From contig NZ_AXZL01000004.1 of the NCBI RefSeq assembly GCF_000485795.1, forward strand, positions 1-58,880: DNA of 58,880 nt, given 5' to 3'. This DNA is from Shewanella decolorationis S12. Its GTDB lineage: Bacteria > Pseudomonadota > Gammaproteobacteria > Enterobacterales > Shewanellaceae. A program made the position numbers and the translations under genes. This document shows positions 1-8,622 of the stretch, in pieces (within the stretch, counting starts at the first letter, position 1; each line of letters opens with the position of its first letter). Under the pieces are notes generated by a model. The model was not told the DNA's origin. It searched no databases and was given only the letters and a program-made list of their open reading frames with translations.

Positions 1-57
1 TGCCTCGGCTTCAGGCAACCTGTTGCGGTATTCAATGAATTACGCAAGGCAGCCTAA
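1..57 (+). CDS. IS30-family-like transposase, C-terminal fragment
   Basis: Frame 1 is open from the window edge to a TAA at 55-57 and ends in CLGFRQPVAVFNELRKAA. That resembles the C-terminal tail of IS30-family transposases, where an RPRKCLG(F/Y)-type segment is followed by a short helix. Only the last 18 residues are visible; the catalytic DDE core lies outside the window. It sits directly before a fimbrial usher that has lost its 5' part, which is what an insertion would produce. The family call rests on a short tail and is moderately secure. Confidence 0.55.
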   Translation, partial: CLGFRQPVAVFNELRKAA

Positions 58-88
58 TTTAGCGAGTGGTGCACTTCGGAGTTGAATT
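1..88 (+). mobile_element. Right end of an IS30-like insertion sequence
   Basis: This covers the transposase tail and about 30 bp of non-coding sequence (58-88) before usher homology begins near 89 (GDSYTRG). The sequence around 66-87 (GTGCACTTCGGAGTTGAATT) has the look of an IS30-family terminal inverted repeat. The other end is outside the window, so the exact boundary and target duplication cannot be read. The boundary at 88 is inferred from where usher-like protein sequence starts. Confidence 0.5.
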
Positions 89-1937
89 CGCGGGTGATTC
101 ATATACCCGAGGTAATGTCTTAGGGAGTTTACCTTTTACTGGGTTTCAGTTGCAGACGGATAATCGAATGCTACCCGACTCGCAGAGAGGTTATGCGCCT
201 GTTGTACGAGGGTTAGCTAATTCTACTGCAAAAGTTGTTATTAAACAGAATGGTATTGCAATATACCAAACGACTGTCGCCGCAGGGCCATTTGTGATCA
301 ATGACTTATATCCGACGAGTTATGAAGGTGATTTAATTGTAGAAGTCACAGAGGCAGATGGGAAAATTTCTGACTTTACTGTTCCGTTTAGTGCGGTTCC
401 CGGTTAAATTCGGGAAGGTCACTCACAATATGGTTTATCTGCTGGTGAAGTGAATTATTTAGGGTCTGGTAATTACTTTATCGATTTGAATTATGAGTAC
501 GGCATTAACAATATGCTGACCCTAAATTCGGGTGGACGGATTGGTGAAGATTATTATGCACTCAGCCTTGGAACGGTATTAGGGACTGAGTGGGGAGCCG
601 TTGGTATTACAGCTGTCCACTCTTTTTCTCGGCTCTCGAAGGAAGCTGGCCTTGATGATTGGGAGAATGGTTGGCGTTTAGGCGTTAACTATAGTCGTTC
701 TTTTGAGACGGGGACCTCTGTAGCACTTGCTGGATATCATTATTCAACTGAGTCGTTCCGCGAATTGAATGATGTTTTAGGCGTACGAAAAGCGCTTGAA
801 AGATCAGATATTTTCACGTCTGAGACCTATAAGCAACGAAGCGAGATGAGCTTGAGTATTAACCAAAGCCTTGATGACTACGGCTTTCTGTATGTCAGCG
901 GCTCTAAACGACAATATAGGGATGGTCGAGATGATGATGACCAGCTACAACTCGGATACTCGGTCAATCTAGGTCAATGGAGTTTAGGGCTGACATTCTC
1001 TCGTCAATATTCGAGTCAAGTACCAGTGCAGTATGCTTATAACGATGATTATCTTGACTCGTTAACAGATTTTAACGCTCCACGAACCAAGGAAGATCTG
1101 CTGAGTTTGACGATTTCTATCCCCTTGGGGACTAGGCAATCAAACATGTTAAATATGGGAGCCAGCCATTCATCGCGTGGAATGAATAGTTACAACATGG
1201 GCGTATCTGGAACTGTGTTGGAAGACCAATCTTGGACGTATGGCGTTAATGCTTCATTACAGAGTGATGATGGTACAAGTAAGAGCCTTGGAGTGAATAC
1301 ACAGAAGCGATTTAGCCAAGCTACGCTTTCAGGCAGTTACTCAATAGCAGATTCTTACCAACAAATGAGTGCAGGAATAAGTGGTGCTGTTGTTGCTCAT
1401 GCTGGCGGTTTGACATTAAGCCAAAATTTAAGTGACACCTTCGCAATTGTTGAAGCCAAGGGCGCAAATGGGGCAAAAGTGATTAACAGCTGGGGAACTG
1501 AAGTTAATTCAGCTGGTTATGCTGTTATACCTACATTGACACCCTATAGAATGAATCGTGTGACGTTGGATTCTGGGAACATGCTTGGGCAATCGGAATT
1601 ACTCGAGACCCAGCAGCAGATTGCGCCCTATGCCGGGGCGATTGTGAAGTTGAAGTTTGAAACTCGTGAAGGCTATGCCGTGTTGTTTATGACTCAAAAG
1701 ACTAACGGCGGTGTTATTCCTATTGGTGCTGAAGTGGTCGATGAAAATGGCCAAGTACTGGGTATGGTTGGCCAAGCTGGGATGGCCTATATCCGTGCTC
1801 CTGCATCTAATGGGCATTTGAAAGTGACCTGGGGTGAGTTGAGTGAACAAGCTTGTAGTTTCGATTATGCCTTATCAGAAGCAGAGTTATCGTCCGAACT
1901 GGTGCGTATGCCTGTAAATTGTCAGTCAAGCATCTAG
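89..1937 (+). pseudogene. Chaperone-usher pathway outer-membrane usher, 5'-truncated with in-frame stop
   Basis: FimD/PapC-type usher, the outer-membrane pore that assembles chaperone-delivered pilins. Recognisable usher blocks are GDSYTRG, MLPDSQRGYAPVVRG, IKQNGIAIYQTTVAAGPF, DLYPTSYEGDL, then the long middle beta-barrel region and the C-terminal domain with Cys residues near the end. About 616 codons remain, against roughly 830-850 for the family, so the N-terminal domain and first barrel strands are missing. At 405-407 a TAA interrupts the frame; the same frame continues immediately with IREGHSQYGLSAGE, so this is a nonsense change rather than a frameshift. The GTG at 66 lies in the IS end and the GTG at 450 lies mid-barrel, so neither is a convincing native start. 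The gene is almost certainly non-functional unless the stop is a sequencing error and the 5' part exists elsewhere. Confidence 0.85.
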
Positions 1938-1950
1938 GAGTGAATAGGAT

Positions 1951-3330
1951 ATGTCTAATAGTGTAACTTACGAAAGTCGTTATAAGTTTGCCGTCACCTT
2001 TTTGTTGGCTTCAGGACTATTAATAGCCAGTGATGCGAATGCAAAATGTCAACGTATCTCTACCACTACCACTACCACTAGTCCAACCAATGGCTCCTAT
2101 GTTGATCCACTGTATGGTAAAACCGCAATTTGGGATGGTGCACATGACCCCAATCGTGGTGACCTCAATTTACCCATAGTGAATATTTCGGATACCGCAT
2201 TTCAACCAAATGGGACAATGCTAGCGTCATCCATAGTGCCTTTTATTACCTATGGTCAAAGAGGGGGTTATGATCCTGAACAAGTGCTCTATCGTTGTGA
2301 TGCGGCGGACGAGAATGAAATTTTTGAATACTATTCAGTAAACGCGGACAACGCATATGGCGGTATGTATGAAGATGGTGTCGCTGATGGTGTGAATAGA
2401 GGGTACGCAACGTACATAAAAAATGTTGTTGCAAGGCTTAAGAATAATCAGAGTGGTGAATATTTTTCGCGAATCTGGCAAAAGCGCGCAATGACAGGGT
2501 TAGACCGAGATGCCGAAGGTCGTATTTTAGTGAAAGCGAAAAACTTCACTGATATTACAGTAGAGTTATTTAGGATCAGAGATGTTAGAGGCATCAATGG
2601 TAGCAGCGTCGTCAATCGGCCTTATGAGAGTGGTTATAGCTATAATCAGCCTGCAGGTTATCTAGCGTTTGGTGGGCCGGGAATAACTCACCCCACGGAG
2701 GGTATTGACCATATATCCCATTATCCAGGTTGGTACGCGCAATGGCCCGGTAATATTAGTTTTTACCAACAAATGCTAGTAAGACGTACTCCAGGAACTT
2801 GCTCCGTAAGTAGCGTTGCTCCCTATGTTCTTTTTCCTACAACTACAATCAAGGAGCTTGAGCAGGGTCACTCTGTAAACGTCAATATGTCATTGAGCTA
2901 TAGGTGTCAGGGGGATTTTATTTCGGGCACTCAAGCTGGAAATTTTGCTGTTGGCTTTAAGATTGATACAAATAGCTTTAATAGGGCTAAAGCTATGGGA
3001 CTAACAGATCAAGCCGCCGTGAGTCATCTGTTGAGCCGAAACTATGGGAGCCCAGGTTATGCACAAGGGGTTGGGGTGATATTGGAACGTGAAGACGGTC
3101 TTACACAACCATTTGTGATTAAAACCTACCCAGATCTTGGAACGGGAATATATGACTCCAGTAAGGATGGTTGGCGCAAATTCATTGGTACAAATATTGA
3201 CTATGATCCGATTAATAAAGTTACTATTTTGCACGAAACCTATACGGCAAAATTAACCAAAATACCGGGTGTGACCGTTACGGCAGGTAAATATTATGCA
3301 CAGGCTCAAGTGCTTATTCGTGTTCAATAA
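1951..3330 (+). CDS. Fimbrial tip adhesin-like protein
   Basis: A 459-residue exported protein following the usher by 13 bp, with a good RBS (AGGAGTGAATAGGAT). A signal peptide with a long n-region ends near residue 31 (ASDANA). Four cysteines (CQRI, YRCDA, GTCSV, YRCQG) can form two disulfides, as in two-domain adhesins with an N-terminal receptor-binding domain and a C-terminal pilin domain. The usher-adhesin-chaperone order resembles Salmonella stbCDE. A run of six Thr just after the signal peptide is encoded by TACCAC repeats at 2061-2078, a potential slippage tract. Ligand unknown. The reading frame is intact although the upstream usher is broken. Confidence 0.65.
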   Translation: MSNSVTYESRYKFAVTFLLASGLLIASDANAKCQRISTTTTTTSPTNGSYVDPLYGKTAIWDGAHDPNRGDLNLPIVNISDTAFQPNGTMLASSIVPFITYGQRGGYDPEQVLYRCDAADENEIFEYYSVNADNAYGGMYEDGVADGVNRGYATYIKNVVARLKNNQSGEYFSRIWQKRAMTGLDRDAEGRILVKAKNFTDITVELFRIRDVRGINGSSVVNRPYESGYSYNQPAGYLAFGGPGITHPTEGIDHISHYPGWYAQWPGNISFYQQMLVRRTPGTCSVSSVAPYVLFPTTTIKELEQGHSVNVNMSLSYRCQGDFISGTQAGNFAVGFKIDTNSFNRAKAMGLTDQAAVSHLLSRNYGSPGYAQGVGVILEREDGLTQPFVIKTYPDLGTGIYDSSKDGWRKFIGTNIDYDPINKVTILHETYTAKLTKIPGVTVTAGKYYAQAQVLIRVQ

Positions 3331-4045
3331 AATAGCTATCTTAGGCTTCATCTTGTTGGCCAGTACAAACTGTATTGCAGGCGTAGTCATGGATAAAACC
3401 AGAGTCGTTATGTATGACAATGAGCAAGCACAACAGTTAACATTGGCTAATACGAATGACTTTCCTGTAATCACTCAATTATGGGTTGATGATGGTGATA
3501 TAGATGCTACGCCAGAAAATACTAAGGCGCCAATAATGGTTGTGCCTGGAATGTTAAAGTTCACCCCAGGAGAACATAAAAGTATTCGATTGATCAATTT
3601 AAATCACACTGAAAAGCGTGATCAGGAAGAAATGTATTGGCTGAACATCTATGAAATCCCTCCAGAGCCAAGTAACTATGAAGCTGGCTCTGGTGATCAA
3701 TTGATGATTTTAACCATAAGAACACAAATTAAAGTGTTTTTAAGGCCAATTAATTTAAAAACGGAGCAAGATACTAGATTTGATAAACAATATTTCGCGC
3801 TAAATAACGATAGGTTGACGATAAAAAATGATTCACCATTTTTTATTGTGTATAGTCAGGTTTTACTATCAGATGGTTTGAATGAGGTTAAAATTTATCC
3901 GGAAATCTTATCACCATTTTCGAGTAAATCTATTAATATTACTAGCTCAGAAAAAACACTTAAAAATAAAAATGTAACAATTAAGTTTGACTATATTGAT
4001 GATGACGGTGTTGTAAACTCTAAAAATGCCAAATTAACGTATTAG
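3296..4045 (+). CDS. Periplasmic fimbrial chaperone (PapD/FimC family)
   Basis: A 249-residue protein with a signal peptide ending near ASTNCIAG. PapD-like features are the first-strand arginine in DKTRVVMYDN, the PGMLKFTPGEHKSIRLI block, the YWLNIYEIPP motif and TIRTQIKVFLRP, whose lysine anchors the subunit C-terminus in PapD. It would donate a strand to nascent pilins and deliver them to the usher. The ATG at 3296 overlaps the adhesin gene by 35 bp and is preceded by GGCAGG; a GTG at 3320 would give a more usual signal-peptide n-region and cannot be excluded. It is the last gene of the fimbrial operon and converges on the sensor-kinase gene. Confidence 0.85.
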   Translation: MHRLKCLFVFNKIAILGFILLASTNCIAGVVMDKTRVVMYDNEQAQQLTLANTNDFPVITQLWVDDGDIDATPENTKAPIMVVPGMLKFTPGEHKSIRLINLNHTEKRDQEEMYWLNIYEIPPEPSNYEAGSGDQLMILTIRTQIKVFLRPINLKTEQDTRFDKQYFALNNDRLTIKNDSPFFIVYSQVLLSDGLNEVKIYPEILSPFSSKSINITSSEKTLKNKNVTIKFDYIDDDGVVNSKNAKLTY

Positions 4046-4076
4046 CCCAAAGAACACATCAGTGGCCTCTGGGCTA
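4042..4076. terminator. Hairpin between convergent fimbrial and kinase genes
   Basis: TTAGCCCA (4042-4049) pairs with TGGGCTAA (4069-4076) across a 19-nt loop. There is no strong T tract on either side, so this is only a candidate bidirectional terminator. Confidence 0.35.
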
Positions 4077-4092
4077 AATTCACGGAATAAAT

Positions 4093-7000
4093 TTATTCTT
4101 CTGAACTATTCTTTTCGATATAATCTGCTATTTCACAGTCCAATCTTTCTAATTCATTAATTAACAATGTGAAATAATTATCAAGTGAATTATGGTTTGA
4201 TTGCTCAAGATATTCACAGCATGCAACAAGTTTTTTTGCATCAATAATTCTTGCTGCGCCTTTAATCTTATGGGCAACATCCTTAAGCATTTGGTAGTCA
4301 CTGTTATTTTTTGCTTGAATTAAAGATTCTCGGTCTGTTTTATTACTCTTTGTAAGTTCGATAAGTAGCTTAACAATCAGTTCTTTATTGTTACCCGTTA
4401 AGTTATTCACAACTTCAGGTGAAAAACTGAGTCCTGAAGTGTCACTGCTATAAGTTTGGCTATGTGCTATCAGAACATAATTTAACTCTTGTAAACTTAT
4501 TGGTTTAAATAAGCAGTCATTCATACCGGCTTCTATACATGCCTCTTTAACCTCTTTTTGGGCATTTGCTGTATAGCCTATAATCACGGGGGCTACATTA
4601 CAGTAGTCCTTTTCGATGTTTCTAATTATTTTGCATAATTCATATCCATTCATTTCCGGCATGTTGCAATCTGTAATGAGATATTGAATTTCATTTTCTT
4701 TAAATAAATCAATTGCCGATTTTCCATTATCAGCTTCAATAACATTGTGGCCTAAAAATTTTAATTGCTGACAAAGTAATAATCTATTTGCTGGATGGTC
4801 GTCTACTATAAGTATGCTATAGGACTGATCTAATTTATTTAGATCCGTTACCTGAGATTCTACAAATTTAGGGATATCATCGAGTAACGTTAAGCTCAAC
4901 TCCATTCTAATTTCTGTTCCTGAACCTAGCTGGCTCTTTAGTTCTAATCTTCCACCCATCATTTCGCATAGCGATCGACTAATCATTAATCCCAATCCGG
5001 TACCACCATATTTAATATGGGATTCATGCCCTTGAGAGAATGGTGTAAAGAGTCTTTGCTGATCCTCAGGTGATATTCCGATACCTGAATCAATGACAGT
5101 GAAGATAAATGAACATTGGCCTTGACTCAGGTTAGCGCAACTCACAGAAATTTTTACGCTGCCAACATCGGTAAATTTAATCGCATTACCAATTAAATTA
5201 GACAGTATTTGTTTGATCCTCATAGGATCGACTAACACGTCATTATTAACACGAGTATCAAAGTTAAGTTCTAGTGATAATCCTTTTTGATGTGCCAGTC
5301 CCTCAAAAACTCTCACAACTGAAGCGACAACCGATTTCAAATTAGTTCTTACAGGAGATAATGTCAGTTGTCCTGCTTCAATACGTGCTATATCAAGAAT
5401 ATCACCAATAAGTTCAAGTAAGCCATTTGCTGAGTCGTAAGCTACTTTAATTGTATTTAGTTCTGAAACAGGTAAATTTGGGCTTTTAAGCGCTAATTCC
5501 AACATTCCGATAATCGCATTCATTGGAGTTCTTATTTCATGGCTCATAGTTGCCAAAAATGTGCTTTTAGCTTGACTTGCAGTATCTGCTACATCTTTAG
5601 CATTTTTTAATTCCTTGATTAACTTAGCGCGGTCACTAACATCTATCCATCCCCCAATAATTCCTTCTATATTTCCCGTATCATCACCATATGATTTAAA
5701 CCAGTGATAAATATTATACTTGATACCATCTATATGTAGTTCTCTGTCTTTAAAAATAGGGATGCCATCCTCTAAGGCTTGTATGTATTCCTTGTCAACA
5801 ATGGGAGCCTCTATAGAACGGCTAACGCCTTCAATAGTCGTTTTATGTAATAAGTCCTCACGTGAAGAATTGAAAGCTTTCAAATAACTTTCATTACACA
5901 TAGTAAGTTCACGCTGTTTATTTCTCACATAGATAGGGTGAGGAATAGCATCAACGATCTGTTGCATGAATAATAGTTGACCATCAAGAGCGCGAGTGGC
6001 TTTTAAACGCTGCCTGTAGTGTTGTCTGGTATAAAGTGTCCAACCAATTGATACTAAGATCAATATTAATGATGCAATTAGCGTTGTGTAAATTGTATAA
6101 CGATAATCTTTCCAGGTTTGTTTAGCTGGTAGAGAATTACTTCTCCAGTAATTTTCTAGCGTTTGTAATTCATTTGGCGGTATCGCAAGTAGTGTTTTGT
6201 TAATAATGTCAACCAATATGTGTTCATTCTTTCTGACAGCAAAGTTAGCTGCTGCATTTGGAATGTTGTCCGCTATTTCTTTTATTTCAAGAGAGTCATC
6301 AAAATAACCATGGTTATAATAGTCTGCAATGTTTAGTGGTAATAGTGTATAATCGGCTTCATTATTTTTTACTGAATCTAAAGCTTCAATAAAATTAGAG
6401 GTTAGGTTTATATCTTTAAATTTAAGATGTTGCCTTGTATATGCTTCGATAGCATGCCCCTTGGGAACAGCTATGACAGGGTCGTTAATCTTTTCACTAT
6501 TTTTCCTTTGAGCAATTATATAAGGTGAGCTCGAGAATTCCGACGAAAATTCAAATTTTTTAGATCTGGTATTATTTGGTGTTAATATAGTTATATACGG
6601 GATTTTACTTTTTAAAACTAGCTCTTGTTGTTCATTAAAGTCTTTTGATGCGGTATAGTCTATATCTAACCCTGAATATAGTCGCAACAATTCTAATATT
6701 TCAATCGCATACCCGGCAGGATGTCCGGAGCTATTAAGGTAAGAAAGAGGTGCCATATACTCATTAAAAACAACATTTATTTTGCCATTTGTTTTGATCC
6801 AATCTTTTTCTTCTTCACTATATACAGGTAATTCGCTTTTTTCAGGAATAATATACCCACCACCACTCCATCGTTTACGAATCAGTCGGCTTTCGTCTTT
6901 AGAGATTGTTTTTATTGCCTTGTTAAAAATTTCCAGCAGTGTTTTATTTGTATCTTTAGCTGCAAATGCAATACCTTTAGAGTCGATATGTACATATTCG

Positions 7001-7683
7001 TCTAACTGAAGTCTCTTGTAAAATGTATTATTTATCATGTAATTTGCTGAGGATAAATCCATGATAACGGCATCTGTTTTTCCAAAAGCGGCTGCTGCAA
7101 CTGCAGCCTGTTTTGTCGGGTAATTAATAATCGTTTTATTTGGGAAATATTCTTTAACATCTCTATCCGCTAAATAATCATAAGCCATTGAGATCGTTTT
7201 TACTTCAGTATTTAATATCACATTTTTAAATAATGCAGGTCGATCTGAAATATAAGGTATGGATAGCTTTAACCCATTATATTCTTCGTAGTTATTGGCC
7301 GTGGTAAGTAAGTCAACATCTCCATTTTTTACAGCATTGATTGCATCCTCTCTGACTTTAAAACGGACTATTTTAACCTGCGTATGGAGTGACTCTTTTA
7401 TTAACTGTAAAAAGTCTGCGCTAATACCTTGATAATAATGACTTTCTTCGTCAACGATATCATAAGGGTGGAAATTGGGTTCTGTAATCGCAATTTTGAT
7501 GATTTGAAGATTACGGAGGTATTCTTCTTCTACTTGAGTTAATACTGTTTTCTCTGCTTCCAGATTAGGATGTCCTTTAAGTAAAAAAGTATCACTATCC
7601 AGATTATGTGCAGTTAATTTGTGAATTGGTAATATAATGATAGCTAATATAATAATGGATTTTAGTATAGTAGCAAATTTCAT
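4093..7683 (-). CDS. BvgS/EvgS/RocS-type hybrid sensor histidine kinase
   Basis: 1196 residues. An N-terminal membrane/signal segment (8-25) precedes two periplasmic solute-binding (SBP_bac_3, Venus-flytrap) domains at about 55-275 and 285-515. A transmembrane helix follows at about 531-551, then a PAS domain (570-685), HisKA with H715 (MSHEIRTPMN), HATPase_c (N box IGNAIKFT, G boxes GTGLGL), a receiver with acceptor D1005 and an Hpt domain with H1138 (AHKIKGAARI). All phosphorelay residues are present. The ATGA overlap with the upstream regulator gene points to a two-gene operon. By family knowledge the system signals to the adjacent NarL-type regulator and, in RocS1-like systems, also to an EAL regulator. 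The ligand is unknown. Confidence 0.92.
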   Translation of the reverse strand: MKFATILKSIIILAIIILPIHKLTAHNLDSDTFLLKGHPNLEAEKTVLTQVEEEYLRNLQIIKIAITEPNFHPYDIVDEESHYYQGISADFLQLIKESLHTQVKIVRFKVREDAINAVKNGDVDLLTTANNYEEYNGLKLSIPYISDRPALFKNVILNTEVKTISMAYDYLADRDVKEYFPNKTIINYPTKQAAVAAAAFGKTDAVIMDLSSANYMINNTFYKRLQLDEYVHIDSKGIAFAAKDTNKTLLEIFNKAIKTISKDESRLIRKRWSGGGYIIPEKSELPVYSEEEKDWIKTNGKINVVFNEYMAPLSYLNSSGHPAGYAIEILELLRLYSGLDIDYTASKDFNEQQELVLKSKIPYITILTPNNTRSKKFEFSSEFSSSPYIIAQRKNSEKINDPVIAVPKGHAIEAYTRQHLKFKDINLTSNFIEALDSVKNNEADYTLLPLNIADYYNHGYFDDSLEIKEIADNIPNAAANFAVRKNEHILVDIINKTLLAIPPNELQTLENYWRSNSLPAKQTWKDYRYTIYTTLIASLILILVSIGWTLYTRQHYRQRLKATRALDGQLLFMQQIVDAIPHPIYVRNKQRELTMCNESYLKAFNSSREDLLHKTTIEGVSRSIEAPIVDKEYIQALEDGIPIFKDRELHIDGIKYNIYHWFKSYGDDTGNIEGIIGGWIDVSDRAKLIKELKNAKDVADTASQAKSTFLATMSHEIRTPMNAIIGMLELALKSPNLPVSELNTIKVAYDSANGLLELIGDILDIARIEAGQLTLSPVRTNLKSVVASVVRVFEGLAHQKGLSLELNFDTRVNNDVLVDPMRIKQILSNLIGNAIKFTDVGSVKISVSCANLSQGQCSFIFTVIDSGIGISPEDQQRLFTPFSQGHESHIKYGGTGLGLMISRSLCEMMGGRLELKSQLGSGTEIRMELSLTLLDDIPKFVESQVTDLNKLDQSYSILIVDDHPANRLLLCQQLKFLGHNVIEADNGKSAIDLFKENEIQYLITDCNMPEMNGYELCKIIRNIEKDYCNVAPVIIGYTANAQKEVKEACIEAGMNDCLFKPISLQELNYVLIAHSQTYSSDTSGLSFSPEVVNNLTGNNKELIVKLLIELTKSNKTDRESLIQAKNNSDYQMLKDVAHKIKGAARIIDAKKLVACCEYLEQSNHNSLDNYFTLLINELERLDCEIADYIEKNSSEE

Positions 7684-8306
7684 GATAAGTTATGTCTCTT
7701 CGCGATTTCTATTATATCTACTAGCGTTTTAGCATTAAGTTTTTCTAAAAGTCTGGTTTTATAAGTGCTGATTGTTTTGTTACTAAGCAGCATTCTATCT
7801 GCAATTTCTTTATTCGATAAACCTGTTGCTAGTTGTTGCAATACAACCATTTCTCTAGTTGAAAGCTTTTTAATTAATTCCGCCTCATCTTGAGTTGACT
7901 TAGAAATTACATTGCTATTTGCTAATATTGGAAAGTAGGAATGTCCCGATAGTATTGCTTTTAATGCACCAATAACCTCAGTTAAGTCTTTCTGTTTAGA
8001 GACAAAACCAGAAGCTCCCGTTTGAATGCAACGAGAAACAAAGTGCTCAGATGGCTGTGCGGTTAACACTAATATGGGTGGATTATTAGTTAATTTTCGT
8101 GATCTCTCTATTACTTCTAATCCATCTAGTTGTGGTATCCCAATGTCTAGAATGACTGCATCTGGTGATAGTTCTTTCATCAATCTCAGTGCATCCACAC
8201 CATTATTGGTTTCCCCAGTAATTTCAAAATTATTTTGCTCAAGAATGATTTTCAACGCCAAGACTACAACCGGATGATCATCTACTATTAATATTTTTTT
8301 CTTCAT
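7680..8306 (-). CDS. NarL/FixJ-family response regulator (BvgA/EvgA/RocA1-like)
   Basis: 208 residues. An N-terminal receiver has the acidic pair DD9-10, phospho-acceptor D54 and lysine K104. A C-terminal LuxR-type helix-turn-helix lies at about 147-195 (LSTREMVVLQQLATG, SNKEIADRM, TISTYKTRL). It is the first gene of the operon with the hybrid kinase. As a DNA-binding output of a BvgAS-like relay it is the obvious candidate activator of the nearby fimbrial genes. Start ATG at 8306; the 313-bp upstream spacer is shared with the divergent EAL gene. Confidence 0.9.
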   Translation of the reverse strand: MKKKILIVDDHPVVVLALKIILEQNNFEITGETNNGVDALRLMKELSPDAVILDIGIPQLDGLEVIERSRKLTNNPPILVLTAQPSEHFVSRCIQTGASGFVSKQKDLTEVIGALKAILSGHSYFPILANSNVISKSTQDEAELIKKLSTREMVVLQQLATGLSNKEIADRMLLSNKTISTYKTRLLEKLNAKTLVDIIEIAKRHNLS

Positions 8307-8496
8307 TAATAAAACTCCATAACTATTATGTACAGATTTTATCCTTTGTAAGCCCTTGTAGGAAACGCTAGAACGCGGTTCAGATATTTCCTACGCGGTG
8401 ATCGGTCATTTCGTTTTCCAATTTATCGTAGCATAGACAAAATGAGGTGCCTTTATTCACGACTTTTATCATTTAGATAAAGCGCTTCACATATGT

Positions 8497-8512
8497 TGTA
8501 ATTTGTATCACT
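8497..8512. promoter_or_regulatory. CRP-like site between divergent regulator genes
   Basis: TGTAA-TTTGTA-TCACT matches the TGTGA-N6-TCACA CRP consensus at 8 of 10 half-site positions. It lies in the 8307-8622 spacer between the response-regulator gene and the divergent REC-EAL gene, where control of either is possible. The rest of this spacer holds no gene that I can see. Confidence 0.3.
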
Positions 8513-8622
8513 TGGCGGAGCAACTTGCATCTTATTATAGCAATTTATCTGCAACTGGGAGTTGTAGTTCATTTTGAAAGGATACTATGACATTTTAGTT
8601 AGTTAGGTTTGAAGGACATTTG

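Noticed and set aside
66..407. Usher fragments as two separate genes with starts at GTG 66 and GTG 450
   Set aside because: Both parts are in one frame, separated only by a TAA, and together match one usher; neither GTG has supporting context.
1599..1850. Minus-strand ORF inside the usher
   Set aside because: It is antisense to clear usher coding sequence and encodes no recognisable protein.
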